DNA of 7,894 nucleotides from JAMXLO01 sp041487355 (GCA_041487355.1 JBGPND010000228.1:1-7894); one strand, 5' to 3'. Shown: positions 1 to 6,438, counted from the first letter of the stretch. Program-made: numbers and translations. Notes: a model not told the origin generated them from the sequence alone.

Positions 1-179
1 CCGGCTTCCTGCAGCAGGGCCGCAACCATGCTCGTGCCGGAGCGGGCGAGGCCGGTGACGAGCAGCGTCTTCTCCTGGGTGCTGCGTCCGCGGCCGCGGG
101 CAGGCGCGGTGTGCGCGATCACGCCCTGGTTGAGGATCGTGCCCGGATCGAATTCTTCGCCAGCCTCGACGTTCGCCAC
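1..179 (-). CDS. P-loop sulfotransferase-like protein, N-terminal part (runs off left edge)
   Basis: This is a partial gene; only about the first 59 codons lie in the window. Translation from GTG at 179 gives an N-terminal stretch of about 38 residues followed by LLVTGLARSGTSMVAALLQ. That strand-loop-helix with the RSGTS core is the 5'-phosphosulfate-binding P-loop of sulfotransferase-family proteins, which use PAPS as donor, though related P-loop proteins share it. Neither the acceptor-site motifs nor the 3'-phosphate motif can be checked because the rest is outside. The GTG start is 11 bp after the stop of the dioxygenase beta gene, with only a weak AGGCAAAG-like ribosome site, so the start is tentative. 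Same strand and tight spacing suggest co-transcription with the oxygenase genes. The substrate is unknown. Confidence 0.7.
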   Translation of the reverse strand, partial: MANVEAGEEFDPGTILNQGVIAHTAPARGRGRSTQEKTLLVTGLARSGTSMVAALLQEA

Positions 180-190
180 GCTTTGCCTGC

Positions 191-667
191 CTACAGCGGA
201 ATGGCGACGAGCGTGTCGAAGCGCGAGCTGTCGCAGACCACGATCCGTTCGGCGAAGCGCAGCCTGCCGTCCGCATCGTCGCGCACGCGATCGAGATAGA
301 CGCCGGCGGCGAACAGGTCCATGCGTCCGTCGCGCATGGTGCGCACCACCAGGAACGGCGTCTCGGCCGCGATCTCGCCCGCCTCGCCGGGACGCAGCGC
401 CGGCATGCCGACGATGTGGCGATAGCTCTGCCGCTCGTAGATGTTCGCCTCACGCAGCGCCGCCACGCGATCCGTCAGCATCGCGCGCGAATCGGCATAG
501 ACGATGCCGGCGGCATAGCCGCGCCGCCGATTGTCGGCCGTGGTGATCTTGTAGATGCCGCGTTCCACGAACAGGCCGGGCCATTCCTCCAGCCGGTCCG
601 CGTCGATGCAGCTCGCGTAGTCCGTGTTCAGCGCGGTGAGGCGGAACAGGGTCTCGGCATGGCTCAT
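191..667 (-). CDS. Ring-hydroxylating dioxygenase, beta (small) subunit
   Basis: The 158-residue product matches the usual size of the structural small subunit of Rieske non-haem-iron oxygenases, which has an NTF2/SnoaL-like cone fold and builds the alpha3beta3 hexamer. Recognisable family stretches include LEEWPGLFVERGIYKI near residue 25, AMLTDRVAALREANIYE near 75 and YRHIVG near 95. The C-terminus ends in the typical VCDSSRFDTLVAIPL pattern, resembling the AntB/AndAd/NagH type. The ATG at 667 lies 4 bp after the alpha-subunit stop, with a GGAG ribosome site inside the end of the alpha gene, so the two are probably translationally coupled. A longer upstream in-frame reading (to 823) would overlap the alpha gene with unrelated Arg-rich sequence and was discarded. 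The subunit itself is non-catalytic. Confidence 0.9.
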   Translation of the reverse strand: MSHAETLFRLTALNTDYASCIDADRLEEWPGLFVERGIYKITTADNRRRGYAAGIVYADSRAMLTDRVAALREANIYERQSYRHIVGMPALRPGEAGEIAAETPFLVVRTMRDGRMDLFAAGVYLDRVRDDADGRLRFAERIVVCDSSRFDTLVAIPL

Positions 668-671
668 CGCG

Positions 672-1916
672 TCACAGCTCCATATGCGCGCGGTACGCTT
701 TCCAGAAGCCGCGCACCGAGGCCTCGGTCGCGCGCGTCTCCTGCGTCTCGGCACCGGCGCCGCCCATCTCGATGACCGACAGCTCATCCGCCGCCGCGGC
801 GATGCCGCGCTGCACGAAGCCACCCACCGCGCCGTCTTCCATCGAGACGTAGCCGGCCGGGCCGATCAGGTTATTCTGTTTCAGCCGGTGCGTTCGCAGC
901 TCCGGCGTATCGTCCGCGAAGCCGAGATAGGTCCAGTTGAGGTCGGTCTGATCCACGCCACGCGGCACGATCTGGCGCACCGCGAGCGCGTTCTGCACCT
1001 GCTGCAGCACGAACGTCGGAAAAATCGACAGGATCTGCAACTGGATATTGTCGTGGAACTCGTCGTGCATCCGCAGGATCGAGGGATCGGCGAGGCGGAA
1101 ATCCTCGTTGTCGGAGCGCAGCGACTGCGACGTGTAGCTGGTGTCCTTGCCCTGCGCCGGCACGAGCGTCGCCGAGGCGTGGTGCGCGCCGGATTCGCTC
1201 ACCAGCACGCCACCGCCCTGGCTGAGCCGCGTGATCCGGAAGGTGGCGAGGAACAGATGCAGCAGGCTGGCGTGATAGGTGTCGCGCACGTTCTCGAAAT
1301 ACAGTTTCCAGTTGTTCGGCAGCGCCTGGGTGAAGCGGCCGATGATCTCCAGCTTGCGATTGCCCAGCACGCGGCGGACGCGGCCCGCGATGTCGGCGCC
1401 GAGCCAGCTCTCGATGTCGGGCGTGTCCGCCGACAGCGTGCCGAACACCAGGCCGCACAATGTGGTCACGCGCAGCTTGCGCGGCCCGTGCTGCGCCATG
1501 TCGAACGACGCCGGCATGCCGCCCTTGCCGTTCACGCCGTGGCGGAACGCGATCGAGCGCAGGTTGCCGCGCAGGTCGTAGCGCCAGGAATGATAGACGC
1601 AGTGGAAGTCCTTCACGCTGCCGCCGTCCTCCAGGCAGATCAGCGCGCCGCGATGCGCGCAGCGATTCTCGAATGCGCAGAGCTCGCCGTCCTCGGCGCG
1701 GACCACGACGACAGGCATGCTGCCGACGAAAGTGGTGCGGTAGTCGCCGACATTGGGCAGCTCGATCTCCAGGCAGAGATAGTTCCACACCGGGCCTTCG
1801 AAGATGCGCCTCTGCTCCGCGGCCAGCACCTCGGCGTCGGTGTAAACCCAATACGGCACGCGGGTGAGACCCGCCGGCCAGAGGCGGCTTGACATCCGGT
1901 CCGTCACTGCATCCAT
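672..1916 (-). CDS. Ring-hydroxylating dioxygenase, alpha (large) subunit, salicylate/anthranilate type
   Basis: The 414-residue product is a Rieske oxygenase large subunit that hydroxylates an aromatic ring using O2 and electrons from a ferredoxin/reductase. The Rieske [2Fe-2S] motif is C86-x-H88 followed by C106-x2-H109. The mononuclear iron site is D212-x2-H215-x4-H220, with D361 as the likely third ligand (VSMED). The GPAGYVSMEDG and VIEMGG stretches and overall length resemble NagG (salicylate 5-hydroxylase) and AndAc (anthranilate 1,2-dioxygenase). This comparison is from memory, so the exact substrate is open. ATG at 1916 is chosen because AGGAGG lies 6 nt upstream. The in-frame ATG at 1955 falls inside a repeat and is unlikely to be used. 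The electron-transfer partners must be encoded elsewhere. Confidence 0.9.
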   Translation of the reverse strand: MDAVTDRMSSRLWPAGLTRVPYWVYTDAEVLAAEQRRIFEGPVWNYLCLEIELPNVGDYRTTFVGSMPVVVVRAEDGELCAFENRCAHRGALICLEDGGSVKDFHCVYHSWRYDLRGNLRSIAFRHGVNGKGGMPASFDMAQHGPRKLRVTTLCGLVFGTLSADTPDIESWLGADIAGRVRRVLGNRKLEIIGRFTQALPNNWKLYFENVRDTYHASLLHLFLATFRITRLSQGGGVLVSESGAHHASATLVPAQGKDTSYTSQSLRSDNEDFRLADPSILRMHDEFHDNIQLQILSIFPTFVLQQVQNALAVRQIVPRGVDQTDLNWTYLGFADDTPELRTHRLKQNNLIGPAGYVSMEDGAVGGFVQRGIAAAADELSVIEMGGAGAETQETRATEASVRGFWKAYRAHMEL

Positions 1917-1922
1917 CGGGAG

Positions 1923-1928
1923 CCTCCT
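1923..1928 (-). promoter_or_regulatory. Ribosome binding site deciding the dioxygenase alpha start
   Basis: A perfect AGGAGG on the minus strand sits 6 nt before ATG at 1916. It selects this start over in-frame ATGs at 1955 and 1943, which lie in or next to the inverted repeat. Confidence 0.85.
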
Positions 1929-1951
1929 TCGGTCATCTATCATATGGACTG

Positions 1952-2026
1952 TCATTGCGAGCGGAGCGAAGCAATCTCGGGGGTGTTTTCCACGAGATTG
2001 CCGCGTCGCTTCGCTCCTCGCAATGA
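1952..2026. repeat. REP-type inverted repeat (CATTGCGAG...AGCGAAGCAATC family)
   Basis: The left arm (1952-1979) starts TCATTGCGAG and ends AATCTCG. The right arm (1993-2026) is its inverted counterpart with about six extra bases in the middle. The loop is 13 bases (1980-1992). The core AGCGAAGCAATC next to CATTGCGAG is a widespread bacterial repetitive palindrome, seen for example in Rickettsiales and other Alphaproteobacteria. It fills most of the gap between the comF stop and the dioxygenase alpha start, so it could terminate transcription from comF or stabilise an mRNA end; that role is inference. Confidence 0.85.
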
Positions 2027-2046
2027 CCGGGGGTTAAACGGCGAGG

Positions 2047-2853
2047 TCAATTCAATCGCGGATCCGGCACGCGCGCCGCCACCAGCACGTCGACCGAAAC
2101 GGCACCCGCGGCGAGCAACACGGCTGCACAGGCGTTGGCCGTGGCGCCGGACGTCATCACGTCGTCGATCAGCAGCACCCGCTTGCCTGCCAGGTGGCGC
2201 GCACGCGACGGCCGCACCGCGAACGCTCCCGCCACCTCCACCGCCCGCTCGGCCGCCGATTTCTCGCCGAGCGAGGCGGTGGCGCGGCGACGCAGCAGCG
2301 CATCGGGCAGCCATGGGCGTCCGGCGAGCCGGCCGACTGCCTTGGCCAGCAGCGCCGCCTGGTTGTAGCGGCGGCGGAACAGCCGCGCGCGATGCAGGGG
2401 CACCGGCACCAGCAGGTCCGCCTCGTGCAGCAGGGCAGCGCCGGCGCGTGCCATGTGCGGGGCGAGCGCGCCGGCGATCTCGGTGCGGTCGGCGTGCTTG
2501 AACGGCAGGATCAGCCGGCGCCCCTGCGGATCGTAGCGCAACGCCGCGCGGGCCCGGTGGAATACCGGCGGGACGAGCCGGCAGCCGGGACAAAGCCGGT
2601 CCGGGCCACCCAGCGCGGCGCTGGCGAACGGCACGCCACAGCGCACACAGAGCGGCTCGGTGATGAAGCCGGTCTGGCGGAAGCAGTCGGCACAAAGCTG
2701 GCCCGGCGCGTCCACCGGCTGGTCGCAGGCGACGCAATGCGGCGGCAGCAGCAGGTCCAGCAGCGCGCGCCCCGCCTGCCGCGCGCCGCCCGCCAGAAAC
2801 CGCAGCGACGCCCACCCGGTGGCTTCAGTGGGTGGGGGATGCCTCGCCCACAC
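2047..2853 (-). CDS. comF: ComF family phosphoribosyltransferase-like protein
   Basis: The 268-residue protein has the ComF architecture. An N-terminal double zinc ribbon has four CxxC pairs (C40/C43, C54/C57, C69/C72, C88/C91). The phosphoribosyltransferase-type domain carries the PRPP-binding loop VLLIDDVMTSGAT at 226-238. The family stretch VPVPLHRARLFRRRYNQA is near 150-166, and EKSAAERAVEVAGAF is near 197-211. ComF proteins support DNA uptake in naturally competent bacteria; in Alphaproteobacteria the role is largely uncharacterised. No ATG fits. The GTG at 2853 lies 29 bp inside the end of the rhodanese gene, so translation is probably coupled, but the exact start is uncertain. A methyltransferase gene is often a comF neighbour in Alphaproteobacteria; here the rhodanese gene lies between them. 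Confidence 0.9.
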   Translation of the reverse strand: MWARHPPPTEATGWASLRFLAGGARQAGRALLDLLLPPHCVACDQPVDAPGQLCADCFRQTGFITEPLCVRCGVPFASAALGGPDRLCPGCRLVPPVFHRARAALRYDPQGRRLILPFKHADRTEIAGALAPHMARAGAALLHEADLLVPVPLHRARLFRRRYNQAALLAKAVGRLAGRPWLPDALLRRRATASLGEKSAAERAVEVAGAFAVRPSRARHLAGKRVLLIDDVMTSGATANACAAVLLAAGAVSVDVLVAARVPDPRLN

Positions 2854-4453
2854 CGAACGCCACCGTGTCGTCCCGCCTGATCTGGTTCGCCAGCTCGATC
2901 TCCCAGGTGAGGTAGGCCTGCATCGCCTCTTCCACGCCCGAATTGCGGTCGTAGGCGCGGAGGTTGGTGTCGATGCAGGCTTCGTCGGGCGGCGTGCTGC
3001 GGTCCTTCACCAGTGGCCGGCCGAACGCATGCCAGGCATCGGTACCGCCCTCCAGCACCCGTACCCCGCCCGGAGCCTGCCCCTGAGCACTTGACCCGCG
3101 TGTCAGGGCTTTCGCCTCATCCACCGCAAGCCGCGCGACCACGCCGTCGGGGGACGTGATCACCACGTGCTTGGCACCCGCAAGCTGCGGCGCCAGCATC
3201 GCGAGGCGCGTGCGAACGCCCCAGAGCGCGCCGGGGATGTGGCCTTCGCGGAAGTCGATGCTGCGGGCCAGGTCGATCACCACCGTGCCGTCGCCGCTGT
3301 CCAGCAAAGCGACCAGTCCCGTCACGTCGATCGTCGGCACCGGTGCGCCGAGTTCCGGCACCGGCAGGCGTTCCCGCCCCGCGGTACGGATCGCCTCCAG
3401 CCCGCCTTCCACCACGAACACGTCGCGATGGCCCATCTGGCGCAGCCAGGCGCCGGCCATGCGGGCGCGCACGCCGGTATCGTCCACCAGCACGATCCGC
3501 GCATTGCGCACGCCCACCCACTGGTCGGTCGCCTGCACCAGTTGTCCGCCCGGCGCGCCGATGCTGCCGGGGCGGTGGCCGGCGCGGTACTCGGCGGGAT
3601 CGCGCACATCCAGCACATAGAGCGTGCGGTTCGGGTCGTCCTCGAAGCGGGCGAGATCGATGGCGCCGATCACGCCCACGCCCGAGCTTTCCGCGAATTC
3701 CTGGGCGCGTTGCCGCGCGGTGGCGATCGTCTTCGGCGTGCCAGGCGCGAAGCGGTCGGCGCGGCCGCGGTCGCAACGGAAGCCGGCCAGCTCCCAGCCC
3801 ATCGTGCCGTTGCGCAGCGCCACCACCTTGTTGGGGATGCCGGCGCGGCGCAGGCTTTCCGCACCCATGATGCTGCGCGTCCGGCCGGCGCAATTCACCA
3901 CCACCAGGGTCTTCGGATCGGGCGCGAGGTCGCCGATCCGGTAGACCAGTTCGCCGCCGGGAACGCTTATCCCTGTGGGGATCGACATGCGCACGAACTC
4001 CTCATGCGTGCGGCTGTCGAGCACCACGATGTTGCGCCCGGAATCGATCCACGATTTCAGCTCGGTCGCATCGACGCTCTCGGTGCCGTAATGATGTTCC
4101 ACCCATTCGCCGAACGCCTTCGACGGCACGTTGGCGCCGGAGAACAGCGCGTAGCCGGCGGAAGCCCAGGCCTTCGTGCCGCCGTCCAGCATGGCGACAT
4201 CGGTGCAGCCGATGCCCTCCAGCCACGCGGCAAGCTGCTCGGCGAGGCCCCTTCCGTCATCGACACAGCAGATGCGGACGGCGAGGCGGGGCAGCAGCGC
4301 GCGGGCGCGGATCTCGCGGCGCGACAGCGGACAGGGCACGGCCCAGAACAGGTGCGAGGTGCCTAATTCGCCGTCCTCGCGCGCATCCAGCAGGGCGAGT
4401 TCGTGGCCGTCCAGCAGCCAGGAATGCAGCGTGTTCGCGGTGATGCGTTTCAT
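2825..4453 (-). CDS. Four-domain rhodanese (sulfurtransferase) with a single catalytic cysteine
   Basis: The 542-residue protein consists of four tandem rhodanese modules at roughly 3-100, 125-228, 262-360 and 374-480, plus a conserved-looking tail (YDRNSGVEEAMQAYLTWEI near 501-519). Only module 2 has an active-site loop with the nucleophile, C188 in CAGRTR. The equivalent loops are VDDGRG (64-69) in module 1, DDTGVR (324-329) in module 3 and SPDGVV (434-439) in module 4, none with Cys. Rhodaneses move sulfane sulfur through a cysteine persulfide, so modules 1, 3 and 4 are probably structural or regulatory. ATG at 4453 is supported by GAGGAG 7 nt upstream. The reading frame stays open upstream into the divergent gene, but that part is not rhodanese-like. 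Module 4 contains an insertion of about ten residues encoded by a palindrome. The natural sulfur donor and acceptor are unknown. Confidence 0.92.
   Translation of the reverse strand: MKRITANTLHSWLLDGHELALLDAREDGELGTSHLFWAVPCPLSRREIRARALLPRLAVRICCVDDGRGLAEQLAAWLEGIGCTDVAMLDGGTKAWASAGYALFSGANVPSKAFGEWVEHHYGTESVDATELKSWIDSGRNIVVLDSRTHEEFVRMSIPTGISVPGGELVYRIGDLAPDPKTLVVVNCAGRTRSIMGAESLRRAGIPNKVVALRNGTMGWELAGFRCDRGRADRFAPGTPKTIATARQRAQEFAESSGVGVIGAIDLARFEDDPNRTLYVLDVRDPAEYRAGHRPGSIGAPGGQLVQATDQWVGVRNARIVLVDDTGVRARMAGAWLRQMGHRDVFVVEGGLEAIRTAGRERLPVPELGAPVPTIDVTGLVALLDSGDGTVVIDLARSIDFREGHIPGALWGVRTRLAMLAPQLAGAKHVVITSPDGVVARLAVDEAKALTRGSSAQGQAPGGVRVLEGGTDAWHAFGRPLVKDRSTPPDEACIDTNLRAYDRNSGVEEAMQAYLTWEIELANQIRRDDTVAFGVGEASPTH
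3072..3113 (-). repeat. Palindromic insertion within rhodanese coding sequence (in frame)
   Basis: Arms CCCTGAGCAC (3081-3090) and GTGTCAGGG (3100-3108) pair with one bulge around a 9-base loop. The segment encodes about residues 451-460 (TRGSSAQGQA). Between the last helix and the VxVLEGG strand, module 4 has about 14 residues; the matching positions in modules 1 and 3 have 5-6. This points to an in-frame insertion. Its minus-strand GGGGCAGGCTC (3073-3083) recurs in the first transposase insertion. Confidence 0.6.
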
Positions 4454-4460
4454 GCGGCTG

Positions 4461-4466
4461 CTCCTC
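4461..4466 (-). promoter_or_regulatory. Ribosome binding site of the rhodanese gene
   Basis: GAGGAG on the minus strand lies 7 nt before ATG at 4453 and fixes the start well inside a much longer open frame. Confidence 0.75.
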
Positions 4467-4497
4467 ACGCGGCGGCCCAGCGGGGCGGGTTTCGGCG

Positions 4498-4527
4498 AGC
4501 CTAGGCACGCCGGCGAACGCTTGGCAA
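4498..4527 (-). promoter_or_regulatory. Candidate sigma70-like promoter for rhodanese-comF
   Basis: On the minus strand, TTGCCA (4527-4522) is followed after 18 bases by TAGGCT (4503-4498), about 45 bp before the rhodanese start. The -35 is good and the -10 poor. The 93-bp gap between the two divergent starts must hold promoters for both directions; no clear plus-strand promoter is seen. Confidence 0.3.
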
Positions 4528-4546
4528 CGCCGGGACGCGGGCGCAC

Positions 4547-5353
4547 ATGGGTGTGATGGACCCGAACATGGAGGTGTTCGACCGCCGCGCGGTGCGCCGG
4601 CACCGCGACCGCGCCGCGCGCAGTGCCGGGCGTGTAGCAGACGTACTGCGCGACGCGGCGGAGCGTCTGCTGGACCGCCTGGACGATACGACGCGGCGGT
4701 TCACCCGTGCGCTGGATGTCGGCGGACGGGGTGTCGTGGCGCCGCTGCTGCGCGCGCGCGGCATCGAGGTGGTGAGCTGCGATCTCTCCTCGGCGATGGC
4801 GGCACTGAACGGCGGGATGGCGGTGGCGGCAGACGAGGAGTTCCTGCCGTTCGCGCCCGGGAGCTTCGATTTGGTGGTGGCGAGCCTGTCGCTGCATTGG
4901 GTCAACGACCTGCCGGGCGCGCTGATCCAGTTGCGCCACGCGCTGCGCCCGGAGGGGTTGTTGCTGGCGAGCCTGCCGGCGCTCGGCACTCTGGCAGAGC
5001 TGCGGCGAGCCTTGACCGAGGCCGAGGCGGCGCTGACCGGCGGCGCCGCGCCACGCGTCTCGCCGTTCGCCGAGCTGCGCGACTGCGCCGCGCTGCTGCA
5101 ACGTGCCGGCTTCGCATTGCCGGTGGCCGATGTCGAGGAGCTGCGGCTGCTCTATGCCGATCCGTTCGCGCTGCTGCGCGACCTGCGCGCGGCCGGCGAG
5201 GCGAACGCACTGCGCGAGCGCGAGCGGCGTGTGCCACCGCGCGAGCTGTTTCCCGCTGCATTGGCCGCACTGCCGGAAGCGGACGGACGCGTTGCGGTGA
5301 CGCTGCGGCTTGCGGTGATGACCGGTTGGGCGGCCGGTGCGGATAGGACGTGA
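4547..5353 (+). CDS. SAM-dependent methyltransferase, NDUFAF5/BioC-like
   Basis: The protein of up to 268 residues is a class I methyltransferase. Motif I is ALDVGGRG at 55-62. The acidic residue at the end of strand 2 is D79 in SCDLSSAM. The post-motif SFDLVVASLSLHWVNDLPGAL lies at about 106-125, followed by the motif III-like LRPEGLLLASLP. The N-terminal MEVFDRRAVRRHRDRAA and the late VSPFAELRDCAALLQRAGF resemble alphaproteobacterial homologues of NDUFAF5, a mitochondrial complex I assembly factor that hydroxylates an arginine rather than methylating. The true reaction here is therefore uncertain. Starts at 4547, 4556 or 4568 are possible because no strong ribosome site distinguishes them. 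The gene is divergent from the rhodanese and ends 3 bp from the convergent Hint-gene stop, with no terminator hairpin between them. Confidence 0.85.
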   Translation: MGVMDPNMEVFDRRAVRRHRDRAARSAGRVADVLRDAAERLLDRLDDTTRRFTRALDVGGRGVVAPLLRARGIEVVSCDLSSAMAALNGGMAVAADEEFLPFAPGSFDLVVASLSLHWVNDLPGALIQLRHALRPEGLLLASLPALGTLAELRRALTEAEAALTGGAAPRVSPFAELRDCAALLQRAGFALPVADVEELRLLYADPFALLRDLRAAGEANALRERERRVPPRELFPAALAALPEADGRVAVTLRLAVMTGWAAGADRT

Positions 5354-5356
5354 GGG

Positions 5357-5949
5357 TCAGGCGGCGCGTGGTCCGGCAGCAGCCAGCGCGCTCACCCAGC
5401 GCCGCGTGGCTTCGAGCACGGGACCGTTGACGACGAGCGGCGCGCAGCCTTCCGCTTCCCAAACGCGGGAGGCGAAATCCGGATGGAGTGCGATCGGCCC
5501 GCCGCCATTGGCGAAGTTGGTGCGATCGCCGGTGTCGAGGTAGCTCTCCGCCGGCAGCCCCTCGGCCAGGAGCACGCCATGCGCGGGCAGCTCGACGTGG
5601 TAGTAGGTCACCGTGTCGCGCGGCACCTGCGCGATCGTCCCTCGGGTCAAGCCCGAGGGCGAGGCTTCGCCGTTGATCAGATGCTTCATCGGAATGAGCA
5701 CGTCTGCGACGTAGACGGCATGATCGGGTGAGAGCCACAAATCGCGGCACGGCCGTCCCGGCCCGAACGCGCCAGCGGAAATCCGCACCGGCCATACCTT
5801 CCGGGGCTCCGGATGACGCGTGCAGTCGAATGGCGATGGCCGATCCAGATGACGGGTTCGGCGGGCCCACCCAATACCACCTGCACCCAGTCCCCCACGC
5901 GCAGGCCTTCCACCGCCACATCGCCACGCTCGATGCTGATCCCTGGGCA
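5357..5949 (-). pseudogene. Hint-domain protein remnant, N-terminally truncated and frameshifted
   Basis: Two reading frames together give one Hint (hedgehog/intein-like) module of the kind common in Acetobacteraceae secreted or surface proteins. The upstream frame (about 5949-5830) encodes ERGDVAVEGLRVGDWVQ and PVIWIGHRH. The downstream frame (5827 to the stop at 5357) encodes DCTRHPEPRKVWPVR, LSPDHAVYVADVLIPMKHLING, VTYYHVELPAHGVLLAEGL and PAESYLDTGDRTNF. The two join exactly if one base is missing at about 5828-5830, so a single-base deletion (or a sequencing error) breaks the gene. The usual large N-terminal region and an intact CxxGTxI-type start are absent: the Cys at about 5949 is followed by a shortened PGISIERG. 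Upstream sequence is unrelated. A second, in-frame palindromic insertion lies at 5639-5668. The normal function of this family is poorly known. Confidence 0.8.
5639..5668 (-). repeat. Palindromic insertion within the Hint coding sequence (in frame, 30 bp)
   Basis: CCCTCGGG (5639-5646) and CCCGAGGG (5652-5659) form a perfect 8-bp stem with loop TCAAG, flanked by GCGAGGCTTC. On the coding strand it adds EASPSGLTRG between LING and TIAQVPRDTV, which are adjacent, or nearly so, in related proteins as I remember them. Its length of 30 keeps the frame. Confidence 0.65.
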
Positions 5950-6047
5950 ATGTTTCACTTCCCATACCCACCACAAGCGGTAGTGTGATGCTCGCGAGTC
6001 GGATTCCTCCGGCCACATGGGAGGAGCGCATTGCACTTCCGTGCGAT

Positions 6048-6215
6048 ATGGATTGGGCTAAGCCGAGTTTCCCCAGAAATCAGGTGGACAGGGCTGGGCA
6101 TGTTATCGTCAGCGATGAGAGCACCCTAGACGACTTCATGTGGGCTGTCGGAGTGGTCAACAATTGGCGGTCGGCGCACAGTCACCCCCTGAACCACTAC
6201 TGTCCGGTTCGCTGA
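6048..6215 (+). pseudogene. RelA/SpoT-domain protein fragment (N-terminal ~49 codons)
   Basis: ATG at 6048 opens MDWAKPSFPRNQVDRAG, followed about 20 residues later by VVNNWRSAHSHPLN. This pair of motifs resembles the start of RelA/SpoT nucleotidyltransferase-domain proteins (typically M-[ED]-W-[AV]-x-P...QV[ND][RK]AG and [VI]INNWRSSHS[FY]PLN), which make or break (p)ppGpp-like nucleotides. Homology ends at about 6194; six unrelated codons lead to a stop at 6215. The catalytic domain is entirely missing, so it is a remnant. An in-frame ATG at 5985 exists but the extra N-terminal residues do not look like the family. Base composition is less GC-rich than the genes to the left, suggesting an acquired gene. 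Confidence 0.6.
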
Positions 6216-6248
6216 GGCCGGGCCAGGCGGAAGTATCTGACCTAATAA

Positions 6249-6272
6249 GTGTCCGTCCGGAAGGTTTCTGAG
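6249..6272 (+). repeat. Left terminal inverted repeat of the IS
   Basis: It starts GTGTCCGTCCGGAAGG and pairs with the right end. Preceded by TAA (6246-6248), the left copy of the likely target duplication. Confidence 0.75.
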
Positions 6273-6332
6273 TCTTTTGAGCCTGTTAGGCGGCCCGGCT
6301 TGAACGCGTTGAATTATCTGTGATTCTATCTC

Positions 6333-6355
6333 TGGCACCGATTCGCGAGGTGCCA
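6333..6355 (+). promoter_or_regulatory. Hairpin covering the transposase ribosome binding region
   Basis: TGGCACC (6333-6339) and GGTGCCA (6349-6355) form a perfect 7-bp stem ending just before ATG at 6357. The only Shine-Dalgarno-like sequence (GAGG) is partly in the right arm. Such hairpins in insertion sequences block translation from read-through transcripts; that role here is inferred. Confidence 0.5.
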
Positions 6356-6416
6356 CATGTGGACGACCGAGAACCGCCCCCGGTACGACCGGGACAAGCT
6401 ACGCTACCCGAGTGAT

Positions 6417-6438
6417 CCCCGCCTTCGCGGGGCAGGCT
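6417..6438 (+). repeat. Palindromic insertion 1 in transposase (22 bp)
   Basis: CCCCGC (6417-6422) and GCGGGG (6427-6432) form a perfect stem with loop CTTC, followed by CAGGCT. It splits RYPSD from LTDEEW, which are contiguous in the family. Its 22-bp length explains the observed +1 change of frame exactly. The boundary can slide by one base. Confidence 0.8.

Noticed and set aside
672..1892. Long plus-strand open frames opposite the dioxygenase alpha gene
   Set aside because: They are antisense shadows of a high-GC gene; the products are Ala/Arg/His-rich with no domain, while the opposite strand has clear Rieske and iron-site motifs.
1939..1944. TATGAT on the minus strand as a -10 box for the dioxygenase operon
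   Set aside because: No -35 hexamer is found 16-18 bases upstream, and the leader would be very short; not enough to call a promoter.
1917..1955. Earlier start (ATG 1955) for the dioxygenase alpha gene
   Set aside because: That ATG is part of the REP palindrome; the AGGAGG at 1923-1928 clearly serves the ATG at 1916.
3167..4366. A 399-codon plus-strand open frame opposite the rhodanese gene
   Set aside because: It has low-complexity His/Ala/Arg composition and no ribosome site; it is explained by codon bias of the rhodanese gene.
4454..5101. Upstream extension of the rhodanese reading frame through the methyltransferase gene
   Set aside because: The translation is Arg/Gln-rich and not rhodanese-like; a strong ribosome site precedes the ATG at 4453, and the plus strand here encodes the methyltransferase.
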